A DNA stretch of 64,000 nucleotides. Origin: Rallus limicola (lineage: Eukaryota > Chordata > Aves > Gruiformes > Rallidae). Below are positions 48,901 to 59,748 of the stretch, piece by piece. Location of the stretch: assembly GCA_022605955.1 (NCBI GenBank), contig JAKCOZ010000039.1:4769501-4833500 (forward strand), in the 5' to 3' direction. Position 1 is the first letter of the stretch; each line of letters opens with the position of its first letter. Position numbers and translations under genes: made by a program. The notes beneath the pieces were generated by a model. That model saw only the letters and a list, made by a program, of their open reading frames with translations. It was not told the origin of the DNA and did not search any database.

Positions 48901-50024
48901 TGCTTTGGAAATGTGTCTACATTTTGGCTGCTTTTGTTTTATGTAGCTTAAGAAAATAAGCTTTGAAATAAGCTTTGAAGGATCAGGGAAGAAGTTTAAA
49001 ATAGCAGCAGTGAAGAAGTGAGGAGCTCATCAAGTTCCATTTCTCTTTGTATCCTTCCCATCAGCCGTCTCACGTTTTGCCTTAGGCAAATTCCCATTCC
49101 TTCCATTTGGCAGGTGATTGTTCATCAGGTTGGGTTATCCATCTGGTGGTATGGGTTGGTGGCATTTGTGTGGTTTCTGATGGTATATTTGTTCTGCAAC
49201 CACTGTTTAAACACTTCTTTGAACCCAATTAATGCTGCTGAACTCTAGCAAGCATGATTATGAGTTGAGCTCATGTCAGTATTATGGTACCTCATTTTTC
49301 ATACTGTGGTAGTTAAGGAACAAAGCTCAATAAGATTCCTTCCTACTGTTTTTTCCCCTTGTGTCTCTGTGCTTAAAATGAGAAAGAAAGAATGAACAAC
49401 TAGTTAAAAATCAAAAGCTTTTGTTCTATGAGTACAAGCACTCGGGGAATGTAGAATCCATTGTGTTCTTGTATGTCTATATGCCGTATATGAAGTCCAT
49501 TCTGTGAGGTCTTCAGCATTTTTTAATAGGTAAAATTCTTTTATATTTGGCTGAGCTCTAAGAAATACAGGTCAGATTGAAGTGCTACCTAAAGAACTTT
49601 TTCTAATTTATTTATTTAAAACAAAAATTAAAGATACAATCCTTGTTATTTGTTTTCTGTAAACACGATCATTATTTGCAGATGTCTAGCAGTGTATCAG
49701 TTAAATCTTTGGGTATATTACATAAGCTTTGGAATCTATACTTGGTTCTGTTTGCAAGTATTTCCTCCGTGTATTGAGTTCTGCAAATAAACCAAATAAA
49801 TTTTAATTGAATGTTTGCTCTTTTATGTGCAGTCTGTTCCATTTCAAGATTTTAAAGATTAACACTATTTTTATTTTGCACAATAAGAACTTTGGCTTCA
49901 TTTGCTGTCTCGCTGTATGTGATTACATTTGTTCATTCATTTTCATAAAGAAGTGTCACTTTTCAAAGTCTTTCTTTCTGATGGCTAAAAAAAAATAATG
50001 TAACTTCTTTTTTTCTCTTCTCAG
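42960..50024. other. Non-coding stretch, presumed distal part of LRCH1 intron 1
   Basis: No exon recognised. Somewhat more GC-rich patches lie at about 43380-43610, 45800-45960 and 48670-48730. They contain a few CpGs but no CpG island and no start for LRCH1. A 12-bp direct repeat (aataagctttga twice) lies near 48955-48979. The final 20 bases form the pyrimidine tract of the exon 2 acceptor. Confidence 0.55.
43547..43565. promoter_or_regulatory. Candidate CTCF-type site (motif only)
   Basis: ccccccctctagtggtga contains the CTAGTGG core preceded by C-rich CCCT, close to the reverse complement of the CTCF consensus (GCC-MY-CTRSTGG). By eye it departs at one conserved G and one flanking position. 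A single motif of this length is weak evidence for occupancy. Confidence 0.3.
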
Positions 50025-50169
50025 ATTTATCCAAGAATAGATTAACTGAGGTTCCTACAGAGTTGTGCCATTTTGTGTCACTGGAAACACTAAATCTATA
50101 CCACAATTGTATTAAAATGATACCAGATGCCATAGTGAACTTGCAGATGCTAACTTACTTAAATTTGAG
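50025..50169 (+). CDS. LRCH1: LRCH1 internal exon (probably exon 2): first two leucine-rich repeats
   Basis: The exon follows a strong pyrimidine-rich acceptor (ttttctcttctcag) and ends at a consensus donor, AG|gtaagt. It is 145 nt, or 2+141+2: the first two bases complete a codon begun upstream (G|AT, Asp) and the last two begin a Ser codon. The reading LSKNRLTEVPTELCHF then LNLYHNCIKMIPDAIVNLQ shows two LRRs of the LxxNxLxxLPxxL type. The stretch NLQMLTYLNLS is what I recall of vertebrate LRCH1; LRCH2 to LRCH4 differ at several of these positions. LRCH proteins combine amino-terminal LRRs with a carboxyl-terminal calponin-homology domain; LRCH1 is reported to bind the guanine exchange factor DOCK8, limiting Cdc42 activation and leukocyte migration. 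The preceding exon, with the start codon and the amino-terminal tail, is not in the window. Confidence 0.93.
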
Positions 50170-51684
50170 GTAAGTTTATTTGCCATATTTTTTTTTTTGT
50201 TTATTTGCAAATATTTAAGGTTGGTGGGGGAGGGGTGTCTGTACTTCCTGTGCTTCTGGAACAACTGGCTCCATTTTTTATTTTATTGGAAGCAGTAGTG
50301 CATCATTGCCTGCAGATACAACTCTATATGAAGGCATTGTAGAGGCCAAAATGTAAACTAATTAGCTTGTGCAACAGAGTTATGATGATAATTTGCTTGG
50401 TAAAACATTTTGAGGCAGTTTTGTGGAGCACGAATGTAAGTCTTTATATGCAGCTTTGTATCAGACCACTGGATTGGCTGTGAAGAAGAAATGTTTTGAA
50501 ACTTGTGGAACTTTTGATTTTTTGTTTCCTTTTGTTTCAATTCAATTTTGCAACTGAATTCAGGAATTCTTACTGAAATTACACAGGGCATTTTTTTGTC
50601 ATCTGTTTGCAGAGTTCAATCATGTGTATTTGCTATCTGGACATCTTTGAACACTCATGCAGAAGTTAACTAAACTGGTTCTTACTGGGGTGTCACTTTA
50701 ATCTACATTCATTGTTTTCCTACAGTTTAATACCCATAAAAAAGTCGAATTTTAAAGAAAACTTTCAGATATTCTGGGAAAGACAGTATCTAATGTGTTA
50801 TTCTGTTGAGCCTAAAGTTTCTTCTGGGAATTAATCCACAAATCAGAAGAAATTAATATTTTAATCACCTGGAGATCACAAAGGATTGTGACATTTGTCA
50901 TCTTTAAGTTCTAGCTTCTTGAGTAATTGTTACTAGAATGAGAGCCTAAATATTTTTGAAGTTTTCAACCAAACTTTGCCTTTCCTTGCAAGTACTCTTC
51001 ATAAAAACCTTGTGCTTGCTTCTCCTGCTACCCCAAATAAGGTGTGACGAAAAGAGTGGCACATATTGGTCACTTCAAATTCTATAAATTTTAGGAAAAA
51101 GTAAGATAAGGTTCAATATATGCCCTGTAAAGAAATAAGCCATTGATGGTCAAGGAATTTTTCACTGTATTTACCAAGATTAATCTTAGAGAACCACAGA
51201 ACAAGAAGTACTGAATAGTTTTCAACTACAAGTGGGATATAAAGTAATTGAGAAGATAACCATTTTATCTGTAACTTATTTGTCTTTCAATGGGAACAAA
51301 AGGTGTTCACTGTACTGACATGTAAAACTGTAGAAATGTTTAAATACTTACAACATATTGTCTCAGTTGACTTTCCTGTATTCCTTAGGAAGGGAAGTAG
51401 CTGATTTAGATGACAACCAGACTTGTTCCAATATTATTAAACTGATAAAATACAGTTTTTCCAGAGTGGTAAATTCCCCAGTGCTGTTTAATCAGTAAGG
51501 CAGTTATTTTTGGTGTGCCCATGTTTTCCTAGCGATTGCCATTTGAAAATTTAAATTTTATCTGCATAAAATCTTACCCTTGAAAATGAAGGACGTTTGC
51601 AACTCTGACTTTACGTGAGCATACAGTAAAATGTCACCGGTGTTTTTACTGGGTTATTTTTTTGTTTGTTTGTTTTTGTTACAG
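50170..51684 (+). other. LRCH1: LRCH1 intron 2 (1515 nt)
   Basis: gtaagt...ttgttacag, phase 2. No repeat recognised inside. Confidence 0.9.
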
Positions 51685-51811
51685 TCGAAATCAGCTTTCT
51701 TCTTTGCCAGCTTGCCTGTGTGGTCTTCCTCTAAAAGTCTTAATTGCAAGTAACAATAAGCTAGGTTCCCTTCCGGAGGAGATAGGTCAGCTAAAACAGT
51801 TAATGGAACTG
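51685..51811 (+). CDS. LRCH1: LRCH1 internal exon (probably exon 3): LRRs 3 and 4
   Basis: Acceptor tttttgttacag and donor CTG|gtatgt bound a 127-nt exon (1+126). Its first base T completes the Ser codon left open by the previous exon, and it ends in phase 0. It reads RNQLSSLPACLCGLPLKV followed by LIASNNKLGSLPEEIGQLKQ, two further LRRs with the Asn ladder and LP positions intact. PACLCGLPLKVLIASNN is distinctive of LRCH1. There is no frameshift or stop. The exon lies 1515 nt after the previous one. The phase match at both ends and the family-typical sequence make this assignment very secure. Confidence 0.95.
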
Positions 51812-54800
51812 GTATGTTACTGATCTTGTTTCATTATTTTATTTTGACTTCGTTTGTACTTAATTAGAAACAGTAAAATCCACTTTGCACATGTATTTGA
51901 ATAAATGCCTAATAGAATGCAGGTTAAAAAAAGAAAAAGCTTTTGAACTTCTTGGGTGTGTTGGGTAGTAACAGAATACTAGTTTCCTTTATGTTCTTCA
52001 GGACCCTTCTAAACACCGCCACTGCTCCTTCAAAACCCATCTTCTAAGTTCGTCACCATTACCAGTTCCACACACTGCACGCACTGGCTCCCTGTTTTGC
52101 TGTATCAGATTTACAGTTCTGGCATCAGGCTCTGCAAAGCTTCATCCCCCTCTGTAGCACCCTCCCCTACTGCTTGCTTTCTCTCTGTTATTACTCCCAG
52201 CTTACCACTTTGCATTCCACTAGCAATACTGGTCTCATCAGTCTGTTTTCATTTTATTTCACTGTTTTTGTTATGCAACCCTCCCTTCCTGGGACACCCA
52301 TCTAAGCAGGTCTGAAAAACTATTATATTCCTCTTGTTTTCAAAGCTGTCCACGCAGCTACTGTTTCTGCAAGCAGTTAGATCATCTGTAACACATTGTC
52401 TAGTAAATGAGAATCTGAAAAGGCAAAGATTATTTTGGTACCTTAACATTATTTTAATTGCACTTTTTAAAAAAGTTTGTGGAAAACGTCTCTAAGAGGA
52501 TGCTTCCCTTTCTCTGCCTTTATCTCCTTTTTTATATATGGTAGGCTCTGAGTTCTGTGTGGCGCATACGCTTTGTTTTGTGGTTGTTTCTGTTTGCCTT
52601 CACCTCCTAAGTTTCAAACTGACAAACCAACTCCATTTTGACACTGCTAATCTATGCATAGTTAAACAGTGGTACTTAAACTGTCTTCCAGCTGCTGATA
52701 TCTCCATTGGCAGTAATTATCTTGCACATCTTTTTGGTGTCTGAACGTGCTTGCTTATTGTATTATTACTTCTATAACGATAGTTCCTCTACTAAATTAC
52801 CTTATAGAAATGGAGCTGACCTTGGTTTAGGCTCCAGTGCTGCTACTGGTTCTTCATATGTGGAGTGAAGTGGCACCTGTGGGGCTTTTCTCCTTTTAGT
52901 ACCCAAACTAGAGATGGCCAAGTTTGTCTTGTTTGCTGAGCATTGTTAATTTATCTCATCAGACTTTTTTTGTGATATGTTTAATTAGATTACTGAAATA
53001 GTTTTGATTTTAAAAATAAGACATTTTAGGCTTCAGTACTCTTTTTGTTGTGCTTAAAATAGATTCAATAAAAGATTGTAATTCCAGTTTTATATGTAAT
53101 TAAATTTGAACAGTATTAAACCTGTCCTAATTTAGGGGATGGGGTTGACTGAATAGATAATAAACAATGATTGGAACCTGTTAGCTCTTGATTGCTTCAA
53201 GTTCAGTGCAGCCTAACTTAGTGTGATGGGTGGCTCATGAAATAACTAAAAAACTTGGCCTGATTCTGTCTGGTGAAAATCACCTGTGTTATTTTTGTTA
53301 ACTGAGGTCTGTGATAATATTTTCAGTAAAAAGATTCTGAAGTACTTTCATAGCTAATTTCCCCTCCAACTTTGTTTGAACCCTCCCAGTAAGGTGAAGT
53401 AGAGCTGACGCTGGAAGTGTTTCACTTATTAGTAAGAGTTTGTATGTAGCTTAATAGTAGCCCTTATCCTTGTTTTAGAATTTTGAAAAGATAAAATATA
53501 AAAGCATGAAAATCAATGTAGGTTGTACTTAAAGGAAGATTGCTTCTTTTTTAAAAATGATATGTTTAGATTAACATCTGGAATACTGGATTTTTATTTT
53601 GCTTTCCAGTTGCATTATGATTTCAGTGGTACTCTTTGTCTCAAAGAACACAGTTCCTGTTGTAAAAATATTTCACATGAGAGGCTACAGCACCGTGTCA
53701 CTTCAGTAGCCTAGGAGAGTTATGAAAGCTGAAGAAGGTCTGATGCTAGTTCCTTGTGATTAGAGGAGGGTGGTGGGAAAGTGAGTATCAAGTTTTTGTT
53801 AAATTAGGCATGGCTCTGTTCAGATGCCCTGATTACTTAGTTTGATGCCATCATGAGCGTTAGGCACATTTCCAGTGAAATGAGCTGCATAATTTAGTGG
53901 GATGACTAAACTCTGATGTATTGGGAAAAGCAAACAGTGGTAGGATTGAGAGCCAGGATCTGTATTGGCATATATATAATGCAGTTCAGGTAATAAGGTG
54001 AGCATTGTTCTAAATTGAGTAATTAAAAAAAAAAAAAAAAAAAGACTTAAGTCATGCTGCAGTTGTGGGGCAAAACATTGAGCTGTGTGAGAGCAATGCC
54101 AGCCTGAACAGCACGTGGCCTCAAAGCAGCACCACCACCCACCCAGTCTTCTGGCAGGGCACACTGTTCTGGTACGTACGCAGCACTGCTGCTGGCCTGG
54201 CCCAGGGTCAATTCTGAGAGGTGCCAGATGCCACCTGGTTGCACCCAGTTCTTTATTACTAGGACTTTGCCAAGCATCTTCAGTTTCCCAAAGTGTTTTA
54301 CAAGCTGCATACAGTAAAATCTGTGTGTATGTAGCAAATGCATTATTTTTTTAATTATATTAACTTTTTGAAAGAAATTTTTCTTCTGTAGCTGCTCTAG
54401 AGTGATATAAGTGTAGTTTGCTGCAAATTAGGTCAGATATTTCCAACTTAACTCTGCTCTTTTTTCTTCTCTCTCCTCCAGAATGTGGTAGGTAGTTCTT
54501 TTTGAATTACATGTATATAGATAGTTAAGTTTCATACTTGTGGTATAGAATGACTTAGATATTACATGCAGGAAATGTTCAGATATTTTTTTAAATTTTA
54601 GGATTCTGGGCTTATATAGCTGTCAGATCTATCTTGCAACTATGAAAATAACATTCACTTTCTATCAAAGTAAAGCAATTGGGCAGAAATTGCCCAGTAA
54701 TTGTATCCAAAACTATCTCAGATGTGCAGTAAATTCTGTTCTCCATTCTATCAGGCAGTATTGCACGTCTGCCTTCTTCAGGGAACAGCTTTCTCTGTCT

Positions 54801-57114
54801 CTGGGATGCTCCTGTCTCACGTTGGAAGCCTTTAAATCTTTGCATCAGAGATTTAGGTCCTTCACCTCATTCATCTAAATCTGGACCAGCAGCCTAAGTG
54901 AGAGCTCCTACCTTCTGCTACCTAAAAGCATCCATGTGCTCATGCACTGTGTAACTTCTTTGTACCTTCAGTATGGCTTTTATGTCACAAGCTCTGACAG
55001 ATTCCATGTGCTTATTGGGCATAACAGCTCAGTCAGGAGTCCCAGGTTTTCAAGTGGATGGAAGGAGGAAATTTACCTCCATCTGTATGGTTTGGGTATA
55101 CTCCTGTGTGTCAATAAATATGTTAAGGTGGATTCAAAGTACCATATTTCTTTTTTTGCTGTTGTTATGCTCAATTTTATTGGTTTCAGACCATTTAAAC
55201 TTTACCATTAAAAATGTTAATGATTTTTTTTTCATGCCATTGAGCTTCATGCCACAGAAATTGATGCTAAATTTAAATGTACCTTGCATCTCTCTAATCT
55301 TGAGAAATTGTGTCTTGTGTTGTCATGACAGGGCAAAATAGAATTGAGGCAAGAAGTCTGACCTTCAGCAAACACTAGCCCCTGGAACTTGAGTAGATGT
55401 TTGGACTTCAGCTGTCTGCAGACATCCATAAAGCAGAGTTCCAGGCTGCTGATTATCTAGTTCCTTAAAAACATTATTAGCCTGTAAACCATAGGCATTT
55501 GACTTTGGCAGTAATGGAAACAATACTATCAAAGAAATGGGAAAGATGAACACAGCCTCTGTCAAATACGTAGTCATGAAGTCTAATAATAGGAGTATAT
55601 GTATAGCTAGAAATAATGCTACAGGTGTTTGTTTTCCACAGCTAGTCAAACACAGTAATAAGAAAAGCTGAATTGCAGTGTTTAGTAGGATAAAAGATAC
55701 TACTGTCTCTAGAGAACAGAGAATTGTGAATGCTGGTGTGCTGTCATAGCAGATCAGTCTTACTGAGGATGTTTTGGAACCTTGTAAGTGGACTTTGTTT
55801 TTGAGGTTATACACTGTCAGGTTTTTTTTGTCTTTTTCCCACTTCCTCTCCAGTTCTCTTTCCCTGACTTGTTCTGATGTGTATGCATAAGTGCACTTGG
55901 TCTATCTACCCCAAGGTGACTTTAAGTGTAAAATTTTGTGCTCTAAAAATTGAGTATCTAATTATGAAGTTGTTTCAAGTCTGTAAATTAAAAATAGGGC
56001 AGTAAAGCTTTAAAAATAAATGATCTGGGAACAGTGCAATTAACCATACTTTGTGCCAACTTGACCAATAGATGCACTCATTAACTGGGGTTTTTAATTT
56101 TCTCATCTAAAAGCTAAAATTATTTCCTGACTGTTTTGACAAGGGAAGGAAGCTTTGGCAACAGTGAGATTCTGTTATGAGAAGAAACTTGCCTTATACA
56201 AAGGCAGTGTTAATGTAACGCTCTTGACTAGTATTAAAACAACAGTCTTCCAAGAGATGACTTGGAAATCTGACTGACTTTTAGGATTTTTGAAGTCTGA
56301 GAGTTTGAAACCATCAAGAATAGGAGCAAACATCCCAAAAATACTCATTTGGCTCTTCAGGAAAATTCCACACTCGGCTCTTGTATGATAAAGCACTGTT
56401 TCCTTTTTTTAATGTACAAATGGACATAATTAGGCTGTTACTCCAATTTACAGGTTACTTGGGATGTAAGCAGGGGTATAATTTCTTTTTGATTTTGCAT
56501 TGAGTGCAGTAAAAACATACAGTATCTGAAAACTCTTGTTTGAGACTGACTGAAATTATGCTCAAAACACCAATAGCTTTCTGTAACGATGCTCAGGAAA
56601 GGCATATGTTCAATTATCTCCTCAAATAAGAGGACATAATATGGACAGGTCTTGCTTAGTGTTCTACAGATATGCAACATACTGAGCACTATTGCTTAAA
56701 TATTCCCTCTAGAAGAACAGGAACCTTACTTAAAAAATCAGATCCACACAGTAGAGCTTCTATATTTCACCCAACCCTTTTGGTTGCATAATCATGGTAC
56801 TGAGTTCTTCATATGAACAAAAGAACAAAAAGGTGGAACGTATTAAGGAAGTGGTTTTGGATGATGCTGTAGAAGTTAAATTTAATTTCAGAATCAACTT
56901 GTTCTACAAATAAGTATTTACTCTGGGTTTTAAGTAATGTGTAAACACTTTTCATGTATCTAGTTTTGCTTTGTGTAGACAGAAATTAGATGGTTCCATG
57001 TTTTCAGGTTAATAAAGTGTTACAACAGTAACAGCAAATAATGTACAATTTCACATCTGTCTTAGTTAATATTTAGGAGACAAGAGTTCATTATTTCTGT
57101 TACTTTTGCTGTAG
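51812..57114 (+). other. LRCH1: LRCH1 intron 3 (5303 nt)
   Basis: gtatgt...ttgctgtag, phase 0. It includes an A19 run at 54025-54043. A pyrimidine-rich patch at about 52000-52320 faintly recalls an ancient LINE 3' region but cannot be assigned. A 150-codon minus-strand frame at 55365-55814 is hydrophobic but opens with GTG and has no recognised domain. Confidence 0.88.
54025..54043 (+). repeat. Poly(A) run, 19 bases
   Basis: Uninterrupted A19 within intron 3. I saw no processed gene copy directly upstream, so it is read as a simple repeat. Confidence 0.9.
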
Positions 57115-57220
57115 GATGTCAGCTGTAATGAAATCACAACATTGCCTCAGCAGATAGGCCAGCTGAAATCTTTAAAAGAACTCAATGTCAGAAGAAATTA
57201 CCTCGAAGTTTTACCCCAAG
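57115..57220 (+). CDS. LRCH1: LRCH1 internal exon (probably exon 4): LRR 5 and start of LRR 6
   Basis: Acceptor cttttgctgtag is followed by 106 nt (35 codons plus one base). The reading is DVSCNEITTLPQQIGQLKS and then LNVRRNYLEVLPQ, matching LRCH1 LRRs 5 and 6. The exon ends CAA G|gtaaaa; the donor departs from gtaagt and runs straight into an A-rich tract, so it looks weak. The upstream intron is 5303 nt, the longest complete intron in the window, and the downstream one is only 478 nt. The trailing G joins AA of the next exon to make Glu. DVSCNEIT could be confused with other LRCH paralogues, but NVRRNYLEVLPQ with its neighbours fits LRCH1. Confidence 0.94.
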
Positions 57221-57698
57221 GTAAAAAAAAAAAATTAAAAAACTTCCTAATATCTTTATGATAGCTGGTTTTATTAGCTTTTTTATCAGGTGAGTATGAC
57301 TGATTAAAAAGTAGTAATTACCTTGTGGTTGAATTTATTCCTTTTGAGCTTGCGGAATTAGTGGTGCTAACTAATTAAACGTGAGGGTTTTTATAAACAA
57401 ATTATTTCTATGATTCTAGTCATCTTTTAAGTTACAAAAATACTTTCCTGTGAATGGAGAGTGGGAACATGAGCAGAATTTCATAAAAAAAAATTCAAAG
57501 TCTTTCTTTTAAAATTTATTGTCACTTGTATAACAGTAACTCCGTTCATTTCCCAGTGTAGAATGGAGTAAATTGATAGTATTCCTGCCTGAGTTTGTAT
57601 TTTTCCTGAGTGCAAAATGAGGTTTATTCAGAAATATGTTATTTGATGGCAAAAATAAATACATACATAACACCTTCTCTGTTTTTTGTTACTTTTAG
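57221..57698 (+). other. LRCH1: LRCH1 intron 4 (478 nt)
   Basis: gtaaaa...acttttag, phase 1. Its 5' splice site is non-consensus at +5/+6 and followed by an A-rich stretch. No repeat inside. Confidence 0.9.
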
Positions 57699-57835
57699 AA
57701 CTAGTACAGCTCCCCTTGGTAAAGTTCGACTTTTCCTGCAATAAAGTACTTGTGATTCCAATTTGTTTTAGAAAGATGGTGCAGTTACAAGTACTACTGC
57801 TTGAGAATAATCCTTTGCAGTCTCCACCAGCACAA
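57699..57835 (+). CDS. LRCH1: LRCH1 internal exon (probably exon 5): end of LRR 6, LRR 7, start of the last LRR
   Basis: Acceptor gttacttttag and consensus donor CAA|gtaagt bound a 137-nt exon (2+135). AA completes the Glu codon and the exon ends in phase 0. It reads ELVQLPLVKFDFSCNKVLV, then IPICFRKMVQLQVLLLENN and PLQSPPAQ. The FDFSCNK and LLLENNPLQSPPAQ signatures close the LRR solenoid in LRCH proteins. No change breaks the repeat consensus. If the following intron were retained, translation would add VSNINNLNYAVVSGGR and stop, truncating the protein just after the LRR domain. Confidence 0.95.
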
Positions 57836-57953
57836 GTAAGTAACATCAATAATTTAAATTATGCTGTAGTATCAGGTGGACGATAACAAGGTATGACCTA
57901 GACAAAGTAACCATCTGCAATTGCAGGTTTCTGAAACTTCAGCCAACATAGAC

Positions 57954-57995
57954 ATTAGTTTCTTATATACAAAAATTAGTTTCTTATATACAAAA
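57954..57995 (+). repeat. Tandem duplication, 21 bp x 2
   Basis: Starting at attagtttcttatatacaaa, the 21-base unit is repeated perfectly at once (57954-57974 and 57975-57995). Lies 119 bases inside intron 5. Confidence 0.92.
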
Positions 57996-58629
57996 AAAGA
58001 GCTAGAAAATATCCTGTGTTCTGTGCTCCTCTTGAATGAACATAAGTTTAGATGATTTCCATTCCATTAGCAGCCTCTTTGCTTTTGTCATTCCTGTCTA
58101 TATATGAAACTTAATGTTTGAATATGTATATAACATTGAAAAGAAGAATTGAGAAACTTTATGGATACATTTTCTCTTTGCTAACAAAAGCCAGTTCTAG
58201 AAGGTGATTTACTGCTAACTTAAATACGCGAGCAGTCTAGAATGTAATCCATTTGAAATTTATTTTACATTACAGCATAAATTTATAGATTATGATACAC
58301 AAAGAAATCAAACTTCTGTTCTGAACTGTAGGCCATGTGGAGAAGTTTGATAATAAATGGATGGAACGAGTTTTTGCTGCCTAAGGGCAGTTTCATTGTT
58401 GTTGACTTACTGGACAGGAGTTTCAAACTAACTACAGTTCTGAAAGCTACAATCGTTCCAGATCAACAGTTGTCGAAACACTTGAGGGATTTTATTACAT
58501 TGGAGAACTCCCTTTCATAACCCATCATGATGCTTTTACTATACTCAAAAAACACAGAGCAAATTCCAGCAAGCACTTGAGCTGGAAACGTGCACTTTGA
58601 GAAAAAAAAATGCAGGTAAAATGCATCAT

Positions 58630-59210
58630 TGCCAAATATATCCTGGAGTGCATCAAGCATGGCATTGCCAGACAGTCCGGGGAAGGGATTGTCCCGCTCT
58701 GCACTGTGCTGGTGTGGCCTCATCTCCAGTACTGGGTGCAGTTTTGGGCACCACAGTGCAAGAGGGACACAAAATTTTTGGACAGTGTCCAGAGGAGGGC
58801 AGTGAGGATGGTGAAGGGTCTGTACAGGAAGTCTTATGAGGAGAGGCTGAAGTCCCTTGGCTTGAGCAGCCTGGATGAGACAGAGGGGAGACCCTGTCAC
58901 TTCTGGTGACTTCCTGACGAGAGGAAGTGAAGGGGCAGGTGCCAATGTCATGTCTTTGGTGACCAGTGATAAAACCTGAGGGAATGTTAAAAAGCTGTGA
59001 CAGGGAAAGTTAGGTTGGATGTTAGGAAGAGGTTCTTTACTGAGAGGGTGGTCAGGCACTGGCACAGGCTCCCCAGGGAAGTGGTCACAGCACCGAGCTT
59101 GGCTGAGTTCAAAAAGCATCTGGATAATGCCCTCAGTCACGTGCTCTGACCTGGCCCTGTCCAAGGAGTTGGACTTGGTGATCCTTATGGGTCCTTTCCA
59201 TCTCAGGATA
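58630..59210 (+). mobile_element. CR1 LINE fragment in LRCH1 intron 5
   Basis: It runs from aaatatatcctggagtgcatc to gatccttatgggtcctttcc in sense orientation. The frame at 58610-58909 reads PLCTVLVWPHLQYWVQFWAP, DSVQRRAVRMVKGLYRKSYE and LGLSSLDE, the CR1 ORF2 region after the reverse transcriptase, then breaks. Later parts (gttaggttggatgttaggaa, ggtggtcaggcactggcaca) follow the usual CR1 order. Old and frameshifted; the long antisense frame 58463-59164 is its shadow. Confidence 0.9.
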
Positions 59211-59620
59211 GTGTGTAAAGATGCTTCTATATTAGTAAAAAGAATGTGACTAAGAATATAAAGGACATAATGATGAATTAAATGTCATTATTGACTATTT
59301 TTGGAAAGTAATTATTCAATTTATGGCTAGTAATAGGTCATAACAATATATTTTATCATAATTCTTTTTGAGTGAAAAGCTCATTTGGACTTTTTTAAAG
59401 TATAAAATACATTCTCTTTGAAAATAATTGATTGGGTAACTAAAGCAGTTCTTAGTAATGTTTTTTTTTTTTAATGAATAAACCCTGTTTTCCTTTAGGT
59501 GTTACCCGTTGTGACAGTATGAGTTGGTGTGCAGGGAGTATTATGCTAAATGATATTTGGAATAACTCATTACTTTCGTTCTACTTATAAACTTAACATT
59601 TTTTTTTTCTTATCAAACAG

Positions 59621-59748
59621 ATCTGTACAAAGGGTAAGGTGCATATCTTCAAATATCTGGCTGTACAGGCCTGTCAGATTAAAACAGCCGACTCGCTGTA
59701 TCTTCATGCCATAGAACAACCGCATTTGCCACAACCCGTGGAGGAGAG
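59621..59748 (+). CDS. LRCH1: LRCH1 internal exon (probably exon 6): post-LRR segment
   Basis: Acceptor cttatcaaacag precedes 128 nt (42 codons plus two bases), ending GAG GAG AG|gtatgc. It opens ICTKGKVHIFKYLAVQACQ, the conserved post-LRR block shared by LRCH1 to LRCH4. It continues IKTADSLYLHAIEQPHLPQP, which is specific to LRCH1 as I recall it. This region links the LRR solenoid to the long, mostly disordered linker. The final AG joins the first base of the next exon to make Ser. Retaining the downstream intron would add about 25 residues before a stop at 59821. A CR1 fragment ends about 400 nt upstream in intron 5. Confidence 0.94.

Larger units (their letters stand above)
57836..59620 (+). 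other. LRCH1: LRCH1 intron 5 (1785 nt)
   Basis: gtaagt...tatcaaacag, phase 0. Contains a 21-bp tandem duplication and a sense CR1 fragment, listed separately. Confidence 0.9.

Noticed and set aside
52000..52320. Pyrimidine-rich patch resembling an ancient LINE 3' region
   Set aside because: Similarity is limited to short common words; too weak to annotate as an element.
54025..54043. Poly(A) tail of a processed pseudogene
   Set aside because: I found no gene-like sequence upstream of the run on the + strand and no flanking target-site duplication.
58463..59164. 233-codon minus-strand frame
   Set aside because: It is the antisense shadow of the CR1 fragment in intron 5.
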